DNA from: an uncultured Clostridia bacterium
GTDB lineage: Bacteria > Bacillota > Clostridia > Christensenellales > UBA1242
Assembly: GCA_948434855.1 (NCBI GenBank)
Contig: CAOJFR010000012.1
Coordinates: forward strand, 1 to 30,874
Length of the DNA stretch: 30,874 bases
Direction of reading: 5' to 3'
Shown: piece by piece, positions 6,797-14,339 of the stretch
How positions within the stretch are numbered: position 1 is the stretch's first letter
Layout of the letters: each line of letters starts with the position of its first letter
Translations under genes and position numbers: made by a program
The notes under the pieces: model-generated
What the model saw: the letters and a program-made list of their open reading frames with translations, nothing else
The model's database searches: none
Told to the model about the DNA's origin: nothing

Positions 6797-7924
6797 TTAG
6801 TTGTTAATCATCCAATCCGCATAAATTCCATAGCCCTTTGTTGGGTCTGATACGAACACATGAGTCACTGCACCAACTAATTTTCCATTTTGAATTATTG
6901 GACTTCCACTCATTCCCTGAACTATTCCACCAGTTTTGCTAATGAGCTCTTTATCTGTTACTCTTATAAACATACTTTTGTTTGACTTTGAAGATTGAAA
7001 ATATGTTTTTACTATTTCTATATCATAATCTCTTGGAACTGTGCCATCAACCGTACACCTTATTTTTGCCTTTCCGCACCTAACTTCATTTTGACTTGCA
7101 ACTTCAACAACTTCATTATTATAGTTATTTACAAAGCCTTCATCAAACTTTCCATAAACTCCATATTCATTATTTTTATCTAAACTTCCAAGCACACTTC
7201 CTGAGCGAAGGAACAAACCCTTAAGCTCACCAGCATTTCCCTTAACTCCTCTCTTTACTCCAACAATGTTGCACTTAAAAATGTTTCCGTCGCTTGCTGG
7301 AAGCAAGCTTCCAGTATCTATATCACAAACTGGGTGACCAAGAGCGCCAAACCTGAGGTTGTCTTTTCTTATATATGTGATGGTTCCAACGCCTGCAGCA
7401 TTATCTCTTATCCAAATTCCAAGTTTATAGAACCTTTGAGCAGCATCATAAACAGGCTCTATGGTTGTGGTTTTTGTCTCTTTGCCCCTGACAAATTTTA
7501 CGGATAACTTTTTGCCAGCAAATTGTTCGCTATTAATAATTGCCAAAACTTGACCTGCACTTGAAACTTTTTGTCCCTCAACTTCTGTGATTATATCACC
7601 CTCTTTTAAACTGCCAGCATGATCATTTGAAATTGCAACTACAACAACACCTGAGCAGTTGATTGTGAAGCCTAACGGAAAACCACCAACATAAACATAT
7701 GTTTTTTCTCTGTTATTGTTAACTACTTCTTTATCATTCTTTTTAAACAGACTTTTAAATATTTCACTTATGCTTGGAAGTGCATAAGCAGCTTGCTTTG
7801 AACACGAATATGTTGGTGATGCTTTTATTGCTACTGGATTTACAACACCAGCACCAAACATCATTAAGCATAAAACAAAGATTGTTACTCTAGCAAAAAA
7901 ATGTTTTATACTCTTTTTTTCCAT
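6797..7924 (-). CDS. spoIVB: SpoIVB serine peptidase (S55)
   Basis: SpoIVB is made in the forespore, secreted into the intermembrane space and triggers pro-sigma-K activation in the mother cell. The 375-residue product has an N-terminal membrane/signal segment (about 9-28), a PDZ domain (about 85-155, with GSLKEGDIITEV) and the S55 peptidase domain. Catalytic motifs are intact: GALGHPVCDIDTG with His197 and QGMSGSP with Ser339, then GAVTHVFVSDPTKGYGIY. Length is slightly below the 426 of B. subtilis, as in many clostridia. It follows recN by 59 bases, the conserved recN-spoIVB order. Its SD (AGGAG, 9 bases before the ATG) is partly buried in a hairpin. Confidence 0.96.
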   Translation of the reverse strand: MEKKSIKHFFARVTIFVLCLMMFGAGVVNPVAIKASPTYSCSKQAAYALPSISEIFKSLFKKNDKEVVNNNREKTYVYVGGFPLGFTINCSGVVVVAISNDHAGSLKEGDIITEVEGQKVSSAGQVLAIINSEQFAGKKLSVKFVRGKETKTTTIEPVYDAAQRFYKLGIWIRDNAAGVGTITYIRKDNLRFGALGHPVCDIDTGSLLPASDGNIFKCNIVGVKRGVKGNAGELKGLFLRSGSVLGSLDKNNEYGVYGKFDEGFVNNYNNEVVEVASQNEVRCGKAKIRCTVDGTVPRDYDIEIVKTYFQSSKSNKSMFIRVTDKELISKTGGIVQGMSGSPIIQNGKLVGAVTHVFVSDPTKGYGIYADWMINN

Positions 7925-7950
7925 AAAAAAACTACTCCTATAAAAGTAGT
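7925..7950 (-). promoter_or_regulatory. Hairpin with T-tract overlapping the spoIVB ribosome binding site
   Basis: On the minus strand ACTACT (7950-7945) pairs with AGTAGT (7936-7931) across an eight-base loop, and six further T run to the spoIVB ATG. The AGGAG SD spans the loop and the 3' arm. It could be the recN terminator, an attenuator that limits read-through into spoIVB, or a structure that hides the SD. The stem has only two G-C pairs. Confidence 0.45.
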
Positions 7951-7983
7951 CTTTGTTTTTAAATTAAAATTATGTAAAAAAGA

Positions 7984-9663
7984 TTAAAACTTTTTTCCAT
8001 TTTCAAGCATTAGTTTTGCGTGGCTAAGCGAAAAATCTGAAATGCTTCCACCAATAATTCTTGCAATTTCATATACCCTTTCTTCTTCACTTAAAAGCTT
8101 TAGAGTTGTTCTTGTTTTTTCATTTTCAGTTGACTTTGAAATGTAAAAATGATTATCTCCAAAACTTGCAACTTGAGCCAAGTGTGTGACACAAATAATT
8201 TGATGACTTTTGCTTGTTGAAGAAAGTTTTTCTGCAAGCACATTTGCTGTGTCTCCAGAAATGCCTGTGTCTATTTCATCAAAGATCATTGTATCAACTC
8301 TGTCGCTATCTGCTGTTATGTTTTTTACAGAAAGCATGAACCTGCTCATTTCTCCGCCACTTGCAACTTTATTTAATGGCCTTAGTGGCTGCCCAGCATT
8401 TGCTGTGAACATGAACTCTATCTTATCAAAGCCTGTTTCATCTGCACTCTCTTCATTTCCAAAAACAAAATCAATTTTAAAACTTGAATTTTTCATTGAA
8501 AGTTCTGAAAGTTCAGATAGCACTCTTTGCTCAAAGGTTGTGGCAACGTTTTTTCTTAAACCAGATAATATTGCCGCTTTTTCTTTAAGATTTGATATGA
8601 TTTGCGTTTTTTCGCTTGTTAGCTTCTCTATAATCTCAGCTGAATTGACAAGTTTTTCATATTCTGATTTGATGTATTTTAAATATAAATTTATTTCATC
8701 AATGTTTGAACCATATTTCTTTTTTAAAGATGAAAGAAGATCTAGCCTCTTTTCATTTGCTTCAGCCTCAAACTCATCAAAGCACAAATTGTCTTTTAAA
8801 CTCTCCATGCACTCTGCAATATCCTGAAGCTCATATCTTGCGGATGCAAGTCTATTTGTTAAATCTTCTTGCTCTGGCATATATTTTGCAATCTCAGAAA
8901 ATTCATAATCACAACGTTTTAATAAATCTGATATTCCCATTGACTCTCCAGAGCCATCAAACATTCCACAAACCCTTGAAAGTCCCATTGCTATCTTTTC
9001 TTGATTTAACACCTTCATCCTAAAATCTTTAAGCTTTTCTTCTTCGCCACTAATAAAATTTGCTTCTTCAATTTCATTAATTTGAAAGTTATATAAGTCT
9101 AAAAGTTTTTCTCTATCTCTGCTATCAAAGTTATAACCCGATAACTTTTTGTTAATTTCTTTAAGCTTATAATATTGCTCTTTATAATCTTTTTTTGCCT
9201 GTTTTATTTGCTCTCCACCAAAATCATCCAAAGTTTTAAGCTGATTTGTTTCTTTTAAAATTTCTTGATGCTGAAACTGACCATGTAAATCCATCAGCGG
9301 TGCTGTTATGCATTTTAGCATTGAAAGTGTGAATGCCTTTCCATTAACCCTGCACTCATTTTTTCCGTCTTGTGAAAGCTTTCTTGAAATTATTATTGTA
9401 TTTTCTCTCTCTAAACCAAATTCTTCAAGTTTATTTAAAACCTCTTCAAGCTCCGTGTGAAAAACCGCCTCTACACTTGCAAAATTTTCACCATATGAAA
9501 TTAACCCTCTATCTGCTTTTTCACCCAAAAGCAAAGAAAGAGAGTCTATTATAAGTGACTTACCTGCACCAGTTTCACCAGTTAAAACATTAAGCCCCAC
9601 GCCAAGCTCTATGGTTAAACTATCTATCAGCGCTATATTTTTTATGGTTAAACTTTGAAGCAT
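7984..9663 (-). CDS. recN: DNA repair ATPase RecN
   Basis: RecN is an SMC-like ATPase that acts early at double-strand breaks. The 559-residue product has the N-terminal Walker A GETGAGKS (29-36) after the typical LQSLTIKNIALIDSLTIEL opening, a coiled-coil middle (about 155-365), the ABC signature region (NKVASGGEMSRFML) and Walker B (MIFDEIDTGISG), ending with the conserved VTHLAQVASFGDNH. Length is typical (B. subtilis 576). An SD (GGAGG) lies inside the end of xseB, so it is in the asp23-nusB-xseAB operon. It precedes spoIVB as in other spore formers; argR, often next to it, is absent here. Confidence 0.97.
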   Translation of the reverse strand: MLQSLTIKNIALIDSLTIELGVGLNVLTGETGAGKSLIIDSLSLLLGEKADRGLISYGENFASVEAVFHTELEEVLNKLEEFGLERENTIIISRKLSQDGKNECRVNGKAFTLSMLKCITAPLMDLHGQFQHQEILKETNQLKTLDDFGGEQIKQAKKDYKEQYYKLKEINKKLSGYNFDSRDREKLLDLYNFQINEIEEANFISGEEEKLKDFRMKVLNQEKIAMGLSRVCGMFDGSGESMGISDLLKRCDYEFSEIAKYMPEQEDLTNRLASARYELQDIAECMESLKDNLCFDEFEAEANEKRLDLLSSLKKKYGSNIDEINLYLKYIKSEYEKLVNSAEIIEKLTSEKTQIISNLKEKAAILSGLRKNVATTFEQRVLSELSELSMKNSSFKIDFVFGNEESADETGFDKIEFMFTANAGQPLRPLNKVASGGEMSRFMLSVKNITADSDRVDTMIFDEIDTGISGDTANVLAEKLSSTSKSHQIICVTHLAQVASFGDNHFYISKSTENEKTRTTLKLLSEEERVYEIARIIGGSISDFSLSHAKLMLENGKKF

Positions 9664-9665
9664 AT

Positions 9666-9881
9666 TTAATCCTCCAAATTTAATGGTTTTTCAATTAAGC
9701 CATCAAGTTCTTCTTTGATGACAGAAATTTTGCCTTCTGTGCTCTTTAATTTTTCTAGGCAAATTTTTGTATATTCTACACTCTCTTCATAAAGCTTAAG
9801 CGAATCGTCTAGTGTGATATTTGGATTATCTAACTTTTCTTTAATTGAGTTTAATTTTTCAAGAGCCTCTTCAAAATTCAT
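9666..9881 (-). CDS. xseB: Exodeoxyribonuclease VII small subunit
   Basis: A 71-residue helical protein with the XseB pattern: FEEALEKLNSIKEKLDNPNITLDDSLKLYEESVEYTK, a helix-turn-helix hairpin that packs on the large subunit. Length is usual for the family. It follows xseA by 14 bases, with AGGAG before its ATG, and is followed two bases later by recN. Confidence 0.95.
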   Translation of the reverse strand: MNFEEALEKLNSIKEKLDNPNITLDDSLKLYEESVEYTKICLEKLKSTEGKISVIKEELDGLIEKPLNLED

Positions 9882-9895
9882 ATTTATCTCCTAAA

Positions 9896-11077
9896 TTAAC
9901 TATCTAATTTTGTTACTTTTGCAGCAAAACTTCCATTTTGCATTGTTATTTTGATTTCGTCACCAATTTTAAAATCTTCTATCTTTGTTTGTCGTTTTCC
10001 ATCTTTCTCTATAACTGCGTAGCCTGATTTTAAAATTTCTAAGGGATTTTGCCTTGATATTATGCCAGTTAGCATGCTAAGTTTTGCTTGTTTTGACTCA
10101 TAAATCTGACATGCCTTTGCGTGTATATATTGAACAAGCTCTTGCACTTTTGAAGCTCCCTTTATGCTTTTAAGCATTATTTTGTCTATAATTGAGCCTG
10201 AATAATATATTGTATCTTTTATCTTTTCTGATAAATTTTTAGTTATGAAATAATAATTTAATTCTGCAATCTGAAAAATATTATTAATTTGCTCAAAATA
10301 ATCAAAAACAGCCAGTTCTACTGCTACTGATGGCGTTGGTGCCCTAAGATCTGACGCAAAGTCTGACAGTGTGAAATCTGTTTCATGACCAACAGCTGAA
10401 ATTATCGGAATTCGTGAAGAATATATTGACTTAACAATTTTTTCTGTATTAAATGGTGCAAGATCTTCTAGCGACCCACCACCACGTGCAATAATTATTA
10501 CATCAACATCTTCTCTTGAATTAAAATAATCAATTCCTGTGGCAAGCTCGTCTTCTGCCCTTGCACCCTGAACTTTTGATGGATATACCACAATATCTGT
10601 AAACTGATTTTTTGATTTTGTTACATGAATTATATCACGAATTACTGCACCAGTTTCACTTGTTATTACGCCAATTTTTTTAGCAAACTTTGGAATTGGC
10701 TTTTTTATCTCTTCCCTAAAATATCCTTCAGCTTCAAGTTTGGCTTTTAATTCTAAAAATTTTTGATATAGTTCACCGAGCCCGTAAGCTTCTGCTTTTG
10801 CAACTACAAAATTTAACCTTCCAGTCTTTACATAAAAATTTACCCTTCCATAAACAGTGATTAAGTCACCATTAGCGACACTTAAATCACTTGCTCCGAA
10901 CTTTACACATGAAAGCATGGCATCTTCATCTTTAAGGTCAAAGTAAGCATTTCCACCAGAAATTTTAAAATTTGTTACCTCGCCATATATTGCAATGTTT
11001 GTTAAAAACTCTTCAGCAGCAAGAATGTTTTTTATATAATTATTAAACTGTTGAACTTTTAAAGTTAAAGTTTTCAT
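9896..11077 (-). CDS. xseA: Exodeoxyribonuclease VII large subunit
   Basis: XseA is the catalytic subunit of ExoVII, which degrades single-stranded DNA. The 393-residue product has an N-terminal OB fold (about 1-100, with IYGEVTNFKISGGNAYFDLKD), the catalytic domain with the family motifs GVITSETGAVIRDI, IIARGGGSLEDL and SAVGHETDFTLSDF, and a long helical region before a C-terminal GYAVI...GDEIKI end. It is a little shorter than the ~450 of Bacillus, mainly in the helical part. It starts three bases after nusB with a GAGGT SD. Confidence 0.96.
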   Translation of the reverse strand: MKTLTLKVQQFNNYIKNILAAEEFLTNIAIYGEVTNFKISGGNAYFDLKDEDAMLSCVKFGASDLSVANGDLITVYGRVNFYVKTGRLNFVVAKAEAYGLGELYQKFLELKAKLEAEGYFREEIKKPIPKFAKKIGVITSETGAVIRDIIHVTKSKNQFTDIVVYPSKVQGARAEDELATGIDYFNSREDVDVIIIARGGGSLEDLAPFNTEKIVKSIYSSRIPIISAVGHETDFTLSDFASDLRAPTPSVAVELAVFDYFEQINNIFQIAELNYYFITKNLSEKIKDTIYYSGSIIDKIMLKSIKGASKVQELVQYIHAKACQIYESKQAKLSMLTGIISRQNPLEILKSGYAVIEKDGKRQTKIEDFKIGDEIKITMQNGSFAAKVTKLDS

Positions 11078-11079
11078 TC

Positions 11080-11466
11080 TTACCTCGCAAATTTTGAAAG
11101 AACACCATTAATAAAACTTGCACTTTTTTCAGAAGAATATTTTTTTGCAAGGTTAAGTGCCTCGTTTGCTGAAACCTTAAATGGAATTGAATTTATATAT
11201 AAAATTTCATAAAGGCTTAGGAGCAAAAGCGCAAAATCCACCTTAAAAACCCTATCAAAAGCAAAGTTTTCTGAAGTTTCAGCAATTTTTTGTGATAATT
11301 CTTCATAATGACTAATGACGCCATAATATACTTCATTTACATAAGAAGCATCATCGGCATCCATTCCTGCGATATATTCTTCAACAACTTCTCTTTTTTC
11401 TTCACCTGAAAATGTGTATTCAAACACAAGTTTAAATGCAACATCTCGTGCATCTCTTCTACTCAT
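11080..11466 (-). CDS. nusB: Transcription antitermination factor NusB
   Basis: NusB binds boxA RNA with S10 and supports rRNA antitermination. The 128-residue all-helical product opens with SRRDARDVAFKLVFEY and ends with the family's ALLLLSLYEILYINSIPFKVSANEALNLAKKYSSEKSASFINGVL pattern split over helices; the segment IPFKVSANEALNLAK is diagnostic. It lies between the unknown gene and xseA; nusB-xseA-xseB order is common in Bacillota. Confidence 0.95.
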   Translation of the reverse strand: MSRRDARDVAFKLVFEYTFSGEEKREVVEEYIAGMDADDASYVNEVYYGVISHYEELSQKIAETSENFAFDRVFKVDFALLLLSLYEILYINSIPFKVSANEALNLAKKYSSEKSASFINGVLSKFAR

Positions 11467-11475
11467 AATTTATCC

Positions 11476-12543
11476 TCAATTAAATGATTTTGTATCTTCT
11501 GGTTGATTTTGTTCAGTCTCAAGTTCTGCATCAATTTTATTTTTTGAAAATTCAGGAATATCATAAAACTTTGATTTTACAGATTTTGGAATTTTTACAA
11601 ATGACTTTCTTTCTTCAAAATCTTTATCGCTTTCATTTTGTTCTTCCTGAACTGGTGCGACATTTGAAGCCTCTGGCTTTTCTGAAACTGGCTCATTTTT
11701 TGAAGCAGTCTCTATGTTTATACTTTCAGATTTTGCAGAATCTGGTTTTGCAATGATATTTGGGATTTCTGGCTTTGGCATTTCAGTGACTGTTTGAGTT
11801 GGCACTGAGAACGATGGAGTATCATCAAAATCCATGTCCATATTTTCAAACTTAATGCTTTTGATTCCACTAAAATCTACCTGTGACGAATTTGCAAAAA
11901 CATTTGCCTGCGAAATTTGATTTAGTTCATTGCCGCTGAGCGTTAAACTGTTTTTTTCAAAATATGGCTTAAAGTGCCCTGACTTCTTTAACAGCCCTTC
12001 TCTTATATTGTTTCTATATCTAAAAAAGTATGTAAGGAAGAAATGAGCAAACATATCCATCATAAGCTGTTTTTTCATTCGCTTATAAAACATGGCATAG
12101 TTGTAATATGAACCCATTATTTCTTCAATTTGACTTCCCGTTAAGCTTTCTAAAAGCTCTAAGTATGAAAGAGCTTGCTCTGCATTGCCAATAAAAATTG
12201 CATGCTTATATTTCTTTTTTAACTCTTCTAGAGTTCCATCAAGCGAAGCTTCATCTTTGACTTTTTTATTTATATAATAAAATAGTTTTTCTGAACCAAG
12301 ATATTTGCCTATTTTTTTTGCTCTATTTTTTATAGCAAAAATGATTGGCACTTCTTTACCATCCCTAAACTGTGGAGGTGTTTGCAAAATTTCGTATGGG
12401 GTTGGAAGCCTATTGCCTTCGTCATCAACCTCGGGAATTATGCCTAAAATTTTATATAGGTTTTGTTCCTTGTTTTTTGAACTTTTGCTTATGCCAATAT
12501 AATCTAAAAATTTATTCACATCTTTTTCAGATATTTTAGCCAT
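11476..12543 (-). CDS. Unrecognised protein between asp23 and nusB, helical N-terminal part and disordered acidic tail
   Basis: I do not recognise this 355-residue protein. Residues 1-200 look folded and mainly helical, with mixed charged and aromatic content (YYNYAMFYKRMKKQLMMDMF, FFLTYFFRYRNN around 140-180) but no clear transmembrane segment or signal peptide. Residues 230-355 are rich in Pro, Ser, Glu, Lys and Asn and look disordered. No enzyme motif is seen. The SD (TTAGGAAAAG) and spacing (8 bases after asp23, 9 before nusB) place it firmly in the operon. In many clostridia the corresponding slot holds a DUF2273 or AmaP-like membrane protein; this does not look like either. Its reading frame is long and intact with codon use like the neighbours, so it is very likely a real gene. 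Confidence 0.85.
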   Translation of the reverse strand: MAKISEKDVNKFLDYIGISKSSKNKEQNLYKILGIIPEVDDEGNRLPTPYEILQTPPQFRDGKEVPIIFAIKNRAKKIGKYLGSEKLFYYINKKVKDEASLDGTLEELKKKYKHAIFIGNAEQALSYLELLESLTGSQIEEIMGSYYNYAMFYKRMKKQLMMDMFAHFFLTYFFRYRNNIREGLLKKSGHFKPYFEKNSLTLSGNELNQISQANVFANSSQVDFSGIKSIKFENMDMDFDDTPSFSVPTQTVTEMPKPEIPNIIAKPDSAKSESINIETASKNEPVSEKPEASNVAPVQEEQNESDKDFEERKSFVKIPKSVKSKFYDIPEFSKNKIDAELETEQNQPEDTKSFN

Positions 12544-12551
12544 AACTTTTC

Positions 12552-12941
12552 CTAACTAACAAAGTCGCTATCGTTGTCATTGAAAGTTACTCCAACAACA
12601 TGAACATCAATAGCTCCCACTTTAAATTCTGTCATAGACTCAACGCTAGACTTTATGTTTTCTTGAACCCTGAATGAAACATCACGAACAGAATATCCAA
12701 ATTTAACATTTACAAAAACATCAATCTTGACAACATTGTTTTCAAATTCAACAATGATTCCTCTGTTGACATTTTTGCTAAATGTGCTTTTGATTGCTGA
12801 AACCGCATTTCTGCTGATTGAGGCAATTCCATTAATTTCCTGCGTTGCTAATGAAACAATGCTGATAACTACATTTTTCTTATAAGTTACGCTATCTTTA
12901 GATTTTTCGTCAACGACTTCAATCTTAACTTTTTTTGCCAT
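12552..12941 (-). CDS. Asp23/Gls24 family protein (YqhY-like)
   Basis: A 129-residue protein of the Asp23/Gls24 family: VVISIVSLATQEINGIASIS near the start, then VDVFVNVKFGYSVRDVSFRVQENIKSSVESMTEFKVGAIDVHVVGV in broken form. Family members are cytoplasmic, often membrane-associated through partners; YqhY in Bacillus is linked to acetyl-CoA carboxylase control and also lies before nusB. Here accB and accC are absent and it is the first gene of its operon, 29 bases after a sigma-A promoter. Confidence 0.92.
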   Translation of the reverse strand: MAKKVKIEVVDEKSKDSVTYKKNVVISIVSLATQEINGIASISRNAVSAIKSTFSKNVNRGIIVEFENNVVKIDVFVNVKFGYSVRDVSFRVQENIKSSVESMTEFKVGAIDVHVVGVTFNDNDSDFVS

Positions 12942-12969
12942 AATAATCTCCTAGTATAAAACTAAAATT

Positions 12970-12998
12970 ATTATAACATGGATTTTTTTATAATGCAA
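12970..12998 (-). promoter_or_regulatory. Sigma-A promoter for the asp23-nusB-xseAB-recN operon
   Basis: On the minus strand TTGCAT (12998-12993) and TATAAT (12975-12970) are spaced by 17 bases. The predicted start is near 12963, giving a leader of about 22 bases with an AGGAG SD before the asp23-like ATG. The spoIIIAH terminator lies just upstream. Confidence 0.75.
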
Positions 12999-13020
12999 AT
13001 TTTTTATTTTATAAAATCAA

Positions 13021-13048
13021 TAAAAAAGCAGCGGTTTTCCCACTGCCT
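13021..13048 (-). terminator. Rho-independent terminator after spoIIIAH
   Basis: On the minus strand GCAGTGG (13046-13040) pairs with CCGCTGC (13034-13028) around a five-base loop, including one G-T pair, and is followed by six T. It lies ten bases after the spoIIIAH stop and closes the spoIIIA operon. Confidence 0.9.
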
Positions 13049-13058
13049 TAAAACTATA

Positions 13059-13526
13059 TTAAACTGATGTGATTTTTACATTGGTTGCTTTAACGCCAGT
13101 TTCTTTAACTAAGATTCCTAGAATTTTTGCTACATCATCACTATTTAAACCTGTTGACTTAACCATGACTGAATATGAATCATCAGCATTTGTAACAACA
13201 CAATCTTCATAGCCAGCTGCCATGATCATTCCTTCTAGTATGGTTTCTTTTTCCATACGCTTTGCAAGGTCTTTGATTAACGCATTTGTTTCTGTGATCT
13301 GCTCTTGATCTGTTGCAGATGAAATGATTGAATCATAGTAATTTAACATTGTTTGTCTGGTTTCTAATTTGCTTGCTCTATAGCTTGTGAGAAAGCTTGC
13401 AGATTGATAACCTGCTGTTGGAATATTATCAGCTTTTTTTGATAATGCAAGATTGAGCCCACCAGTAACCACTAAAAGTGCAACCATACCAAAAATAATA
13501 AACATTTTCTTCTTCTTTGTTAACAT
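13059..13526 (-). CDS. spoIIIAH: Stage III sporulation protein AH
   Basis: SpoIIIAH is the mother-cell half of the SpoIIIAH-SpoIIQ channel that links mother cell and forespore. The product has one N-terminal membrane helix (MFIIFGMVALLVVTGGLNLAL), a linker with a helical segment (ASKLETRQTMLNYYDSIIS), and the C-terminal ring-building fold ending in a VKATNVKITSV strand. I chose the ATG at 13526 (155 residues) because it has an AGGGAGG SD and gives a family-like N-terminus. An in-frame ATG at 13559 also has an AAAGGAG SD and would add eleven residues. It is somewhat shorter than the 218 of B. subtilis. Confidence 0.92.
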   Translation of the reverse strand: MLTKKKKMFIIFGMVALLVVTGGLNLALSKKADNIPTAGYQSASFLTSYRASKLETRQTMLNYYDSIISSATDQEQITETNALIKDLAKRMEKETILEGMIMAAGYEDCVVTNADDSYSVMVKSTGLNSDDVAKILGILVKETGVKATNVKITSV

Positions 13527-13570
13527 TTTATTTACCTCCCTAAAATAAAAAATCTTCATAAAACTCTCCT

Positions 13571-14131
13571 TTATCGCTCCTGTAATATACTTATGCAGGA
13601 AGCATCTATATTTAGAACAATACTAACAGAATTTATTATAGATATTTTTGTCATTGCATCAATTCCCTTTGCAACGATAAGCACTCCTGTTACTTTTGGC
13701 ATGATTGTTGTTACAACGACCGGAGTTGATATTGAACCATTTTTTTCAAAAACTACTGTTTCTGAAATTGTTGAATTTGTTCCATTTTCAGAAGTTTTTG
13801 TTTCAGTTTTGGTTTCTGTTAGATATTCAATTTTTGGAGTGGAATCTACCATTACAAATACTGAAACATCTTGAACAGACTCAAGTTTTCCTATCATGGT
13901 TTTTAGTTTATTTTCAATTCCTTGGGCATATTCAGAAACTGAAACCGTATTTGAACCTGAAGCAGATTTTGATTTATCATTTTTATTTTTTTGACCAGAA
14001 AACATTACAGAAAAAACTAATATAATCAAAATTATACTAAGTGCAACACAAGCCAAAAACACCTTTCTATTTTTATTATAAAGCGACAAAATGTTTGATT
14101 TTAAATTTTGAACAAAATTAAATTTTTTCAT
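13571..14131 (-). CDS. spoIIIAG: Stage III sporulation protein AG
   Basis: SpoIIIAG forms the large ring of the SpoIIIA complex in the mother-cell membrane. The 186-residue product has a basic N-terminus, one membrane helix (about 24-45), a Ser/Lys/Asn-rich linker and the ring-building domain: YAQGIENKLKTMIGKLESVQDVSVFVMVDS, a beta-triangle insertion (TETKTETKTSENGTNSTISET), then a MPKVTGVLIVAKG strand and final helix. These match the family order. A clear SD (GTGAGG) precedes the ATG. It lies 58 bases after the shortened spoIIIAF. Confidence 0.93.
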   Translation of the reverse strand: MKKFNFVQNLKSNILSLYNKNRKVFLACVALSIILIILVFSVMFSGQKNKNDKSKSASGSNTVSVSEYAQGIENKLKTMIGKLESVQDVSVFVMVDSTPKIEYLTETKTETKTSENGTNSTISETVVFEKNGSISTPVVVTTIMPKVTGVLIVAKGIDAMTKISIINSVSIVLNIDASCISILQER

Positions 14132-14189
14132 AAAACCTCACTTTTTTATTGTTTTTCACAAATATTTAATCAGTTTTGCGTTTTTTTAT

Positions 14190-14339
14190 TTAAATTATAA
14201 TCTCTAAAAGCCCATATAAAAAGATTATTAAAACCATAGACTTTACAAAATTGTTTAACTTATTAGACGGAAAAACAACTTGCAAAATCTCATAAACAAT
14301 GTTTAATACAACGAAACCTGAAATGAATTTATAAATCAT
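14190..14339 (-). CDS. spoIIIAF: Shortened SpoIIIAF-like protein (two membrane helices only)
   Basis: This 49-residue product occupies the spoIIIAF slot between AE and AG. It contains two hydrophobic helices separated by a short FPSNKLNNFVKSM segment, resembling the N-terminal part of SpoIIIAF (LLPSSSMQKYAKM in Bacillus). The usual ~200-residue protein also has a soluble ring-building domain; that domain is missing, with a TAA after LLEIII and only 58 non-coding bases before spoIIIAG. I chose the ATG at 14339 because it overlaps the AE stop as ATGA and has GGTGG upstream; a longer in-frame start at 14390 would overlap AE by 52 bases. Identity rests on position, membrane layout and weak similarity. 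Confidence 0.7.
   Translation of the reverse strand: MIYKFISGFVVLNIVYEILQVVFPSNKLNNFVKSMVLIIFLYGLLEIII

Noticed and set aside
8210..8827. A 205-codon open frame on the plus strand
   Set aside because: It is antisense to recN, whose motifs are all intact; the translation is Ser/Leu/Phe-rich, as expected for the reverse of A/T-rich coding DNA.
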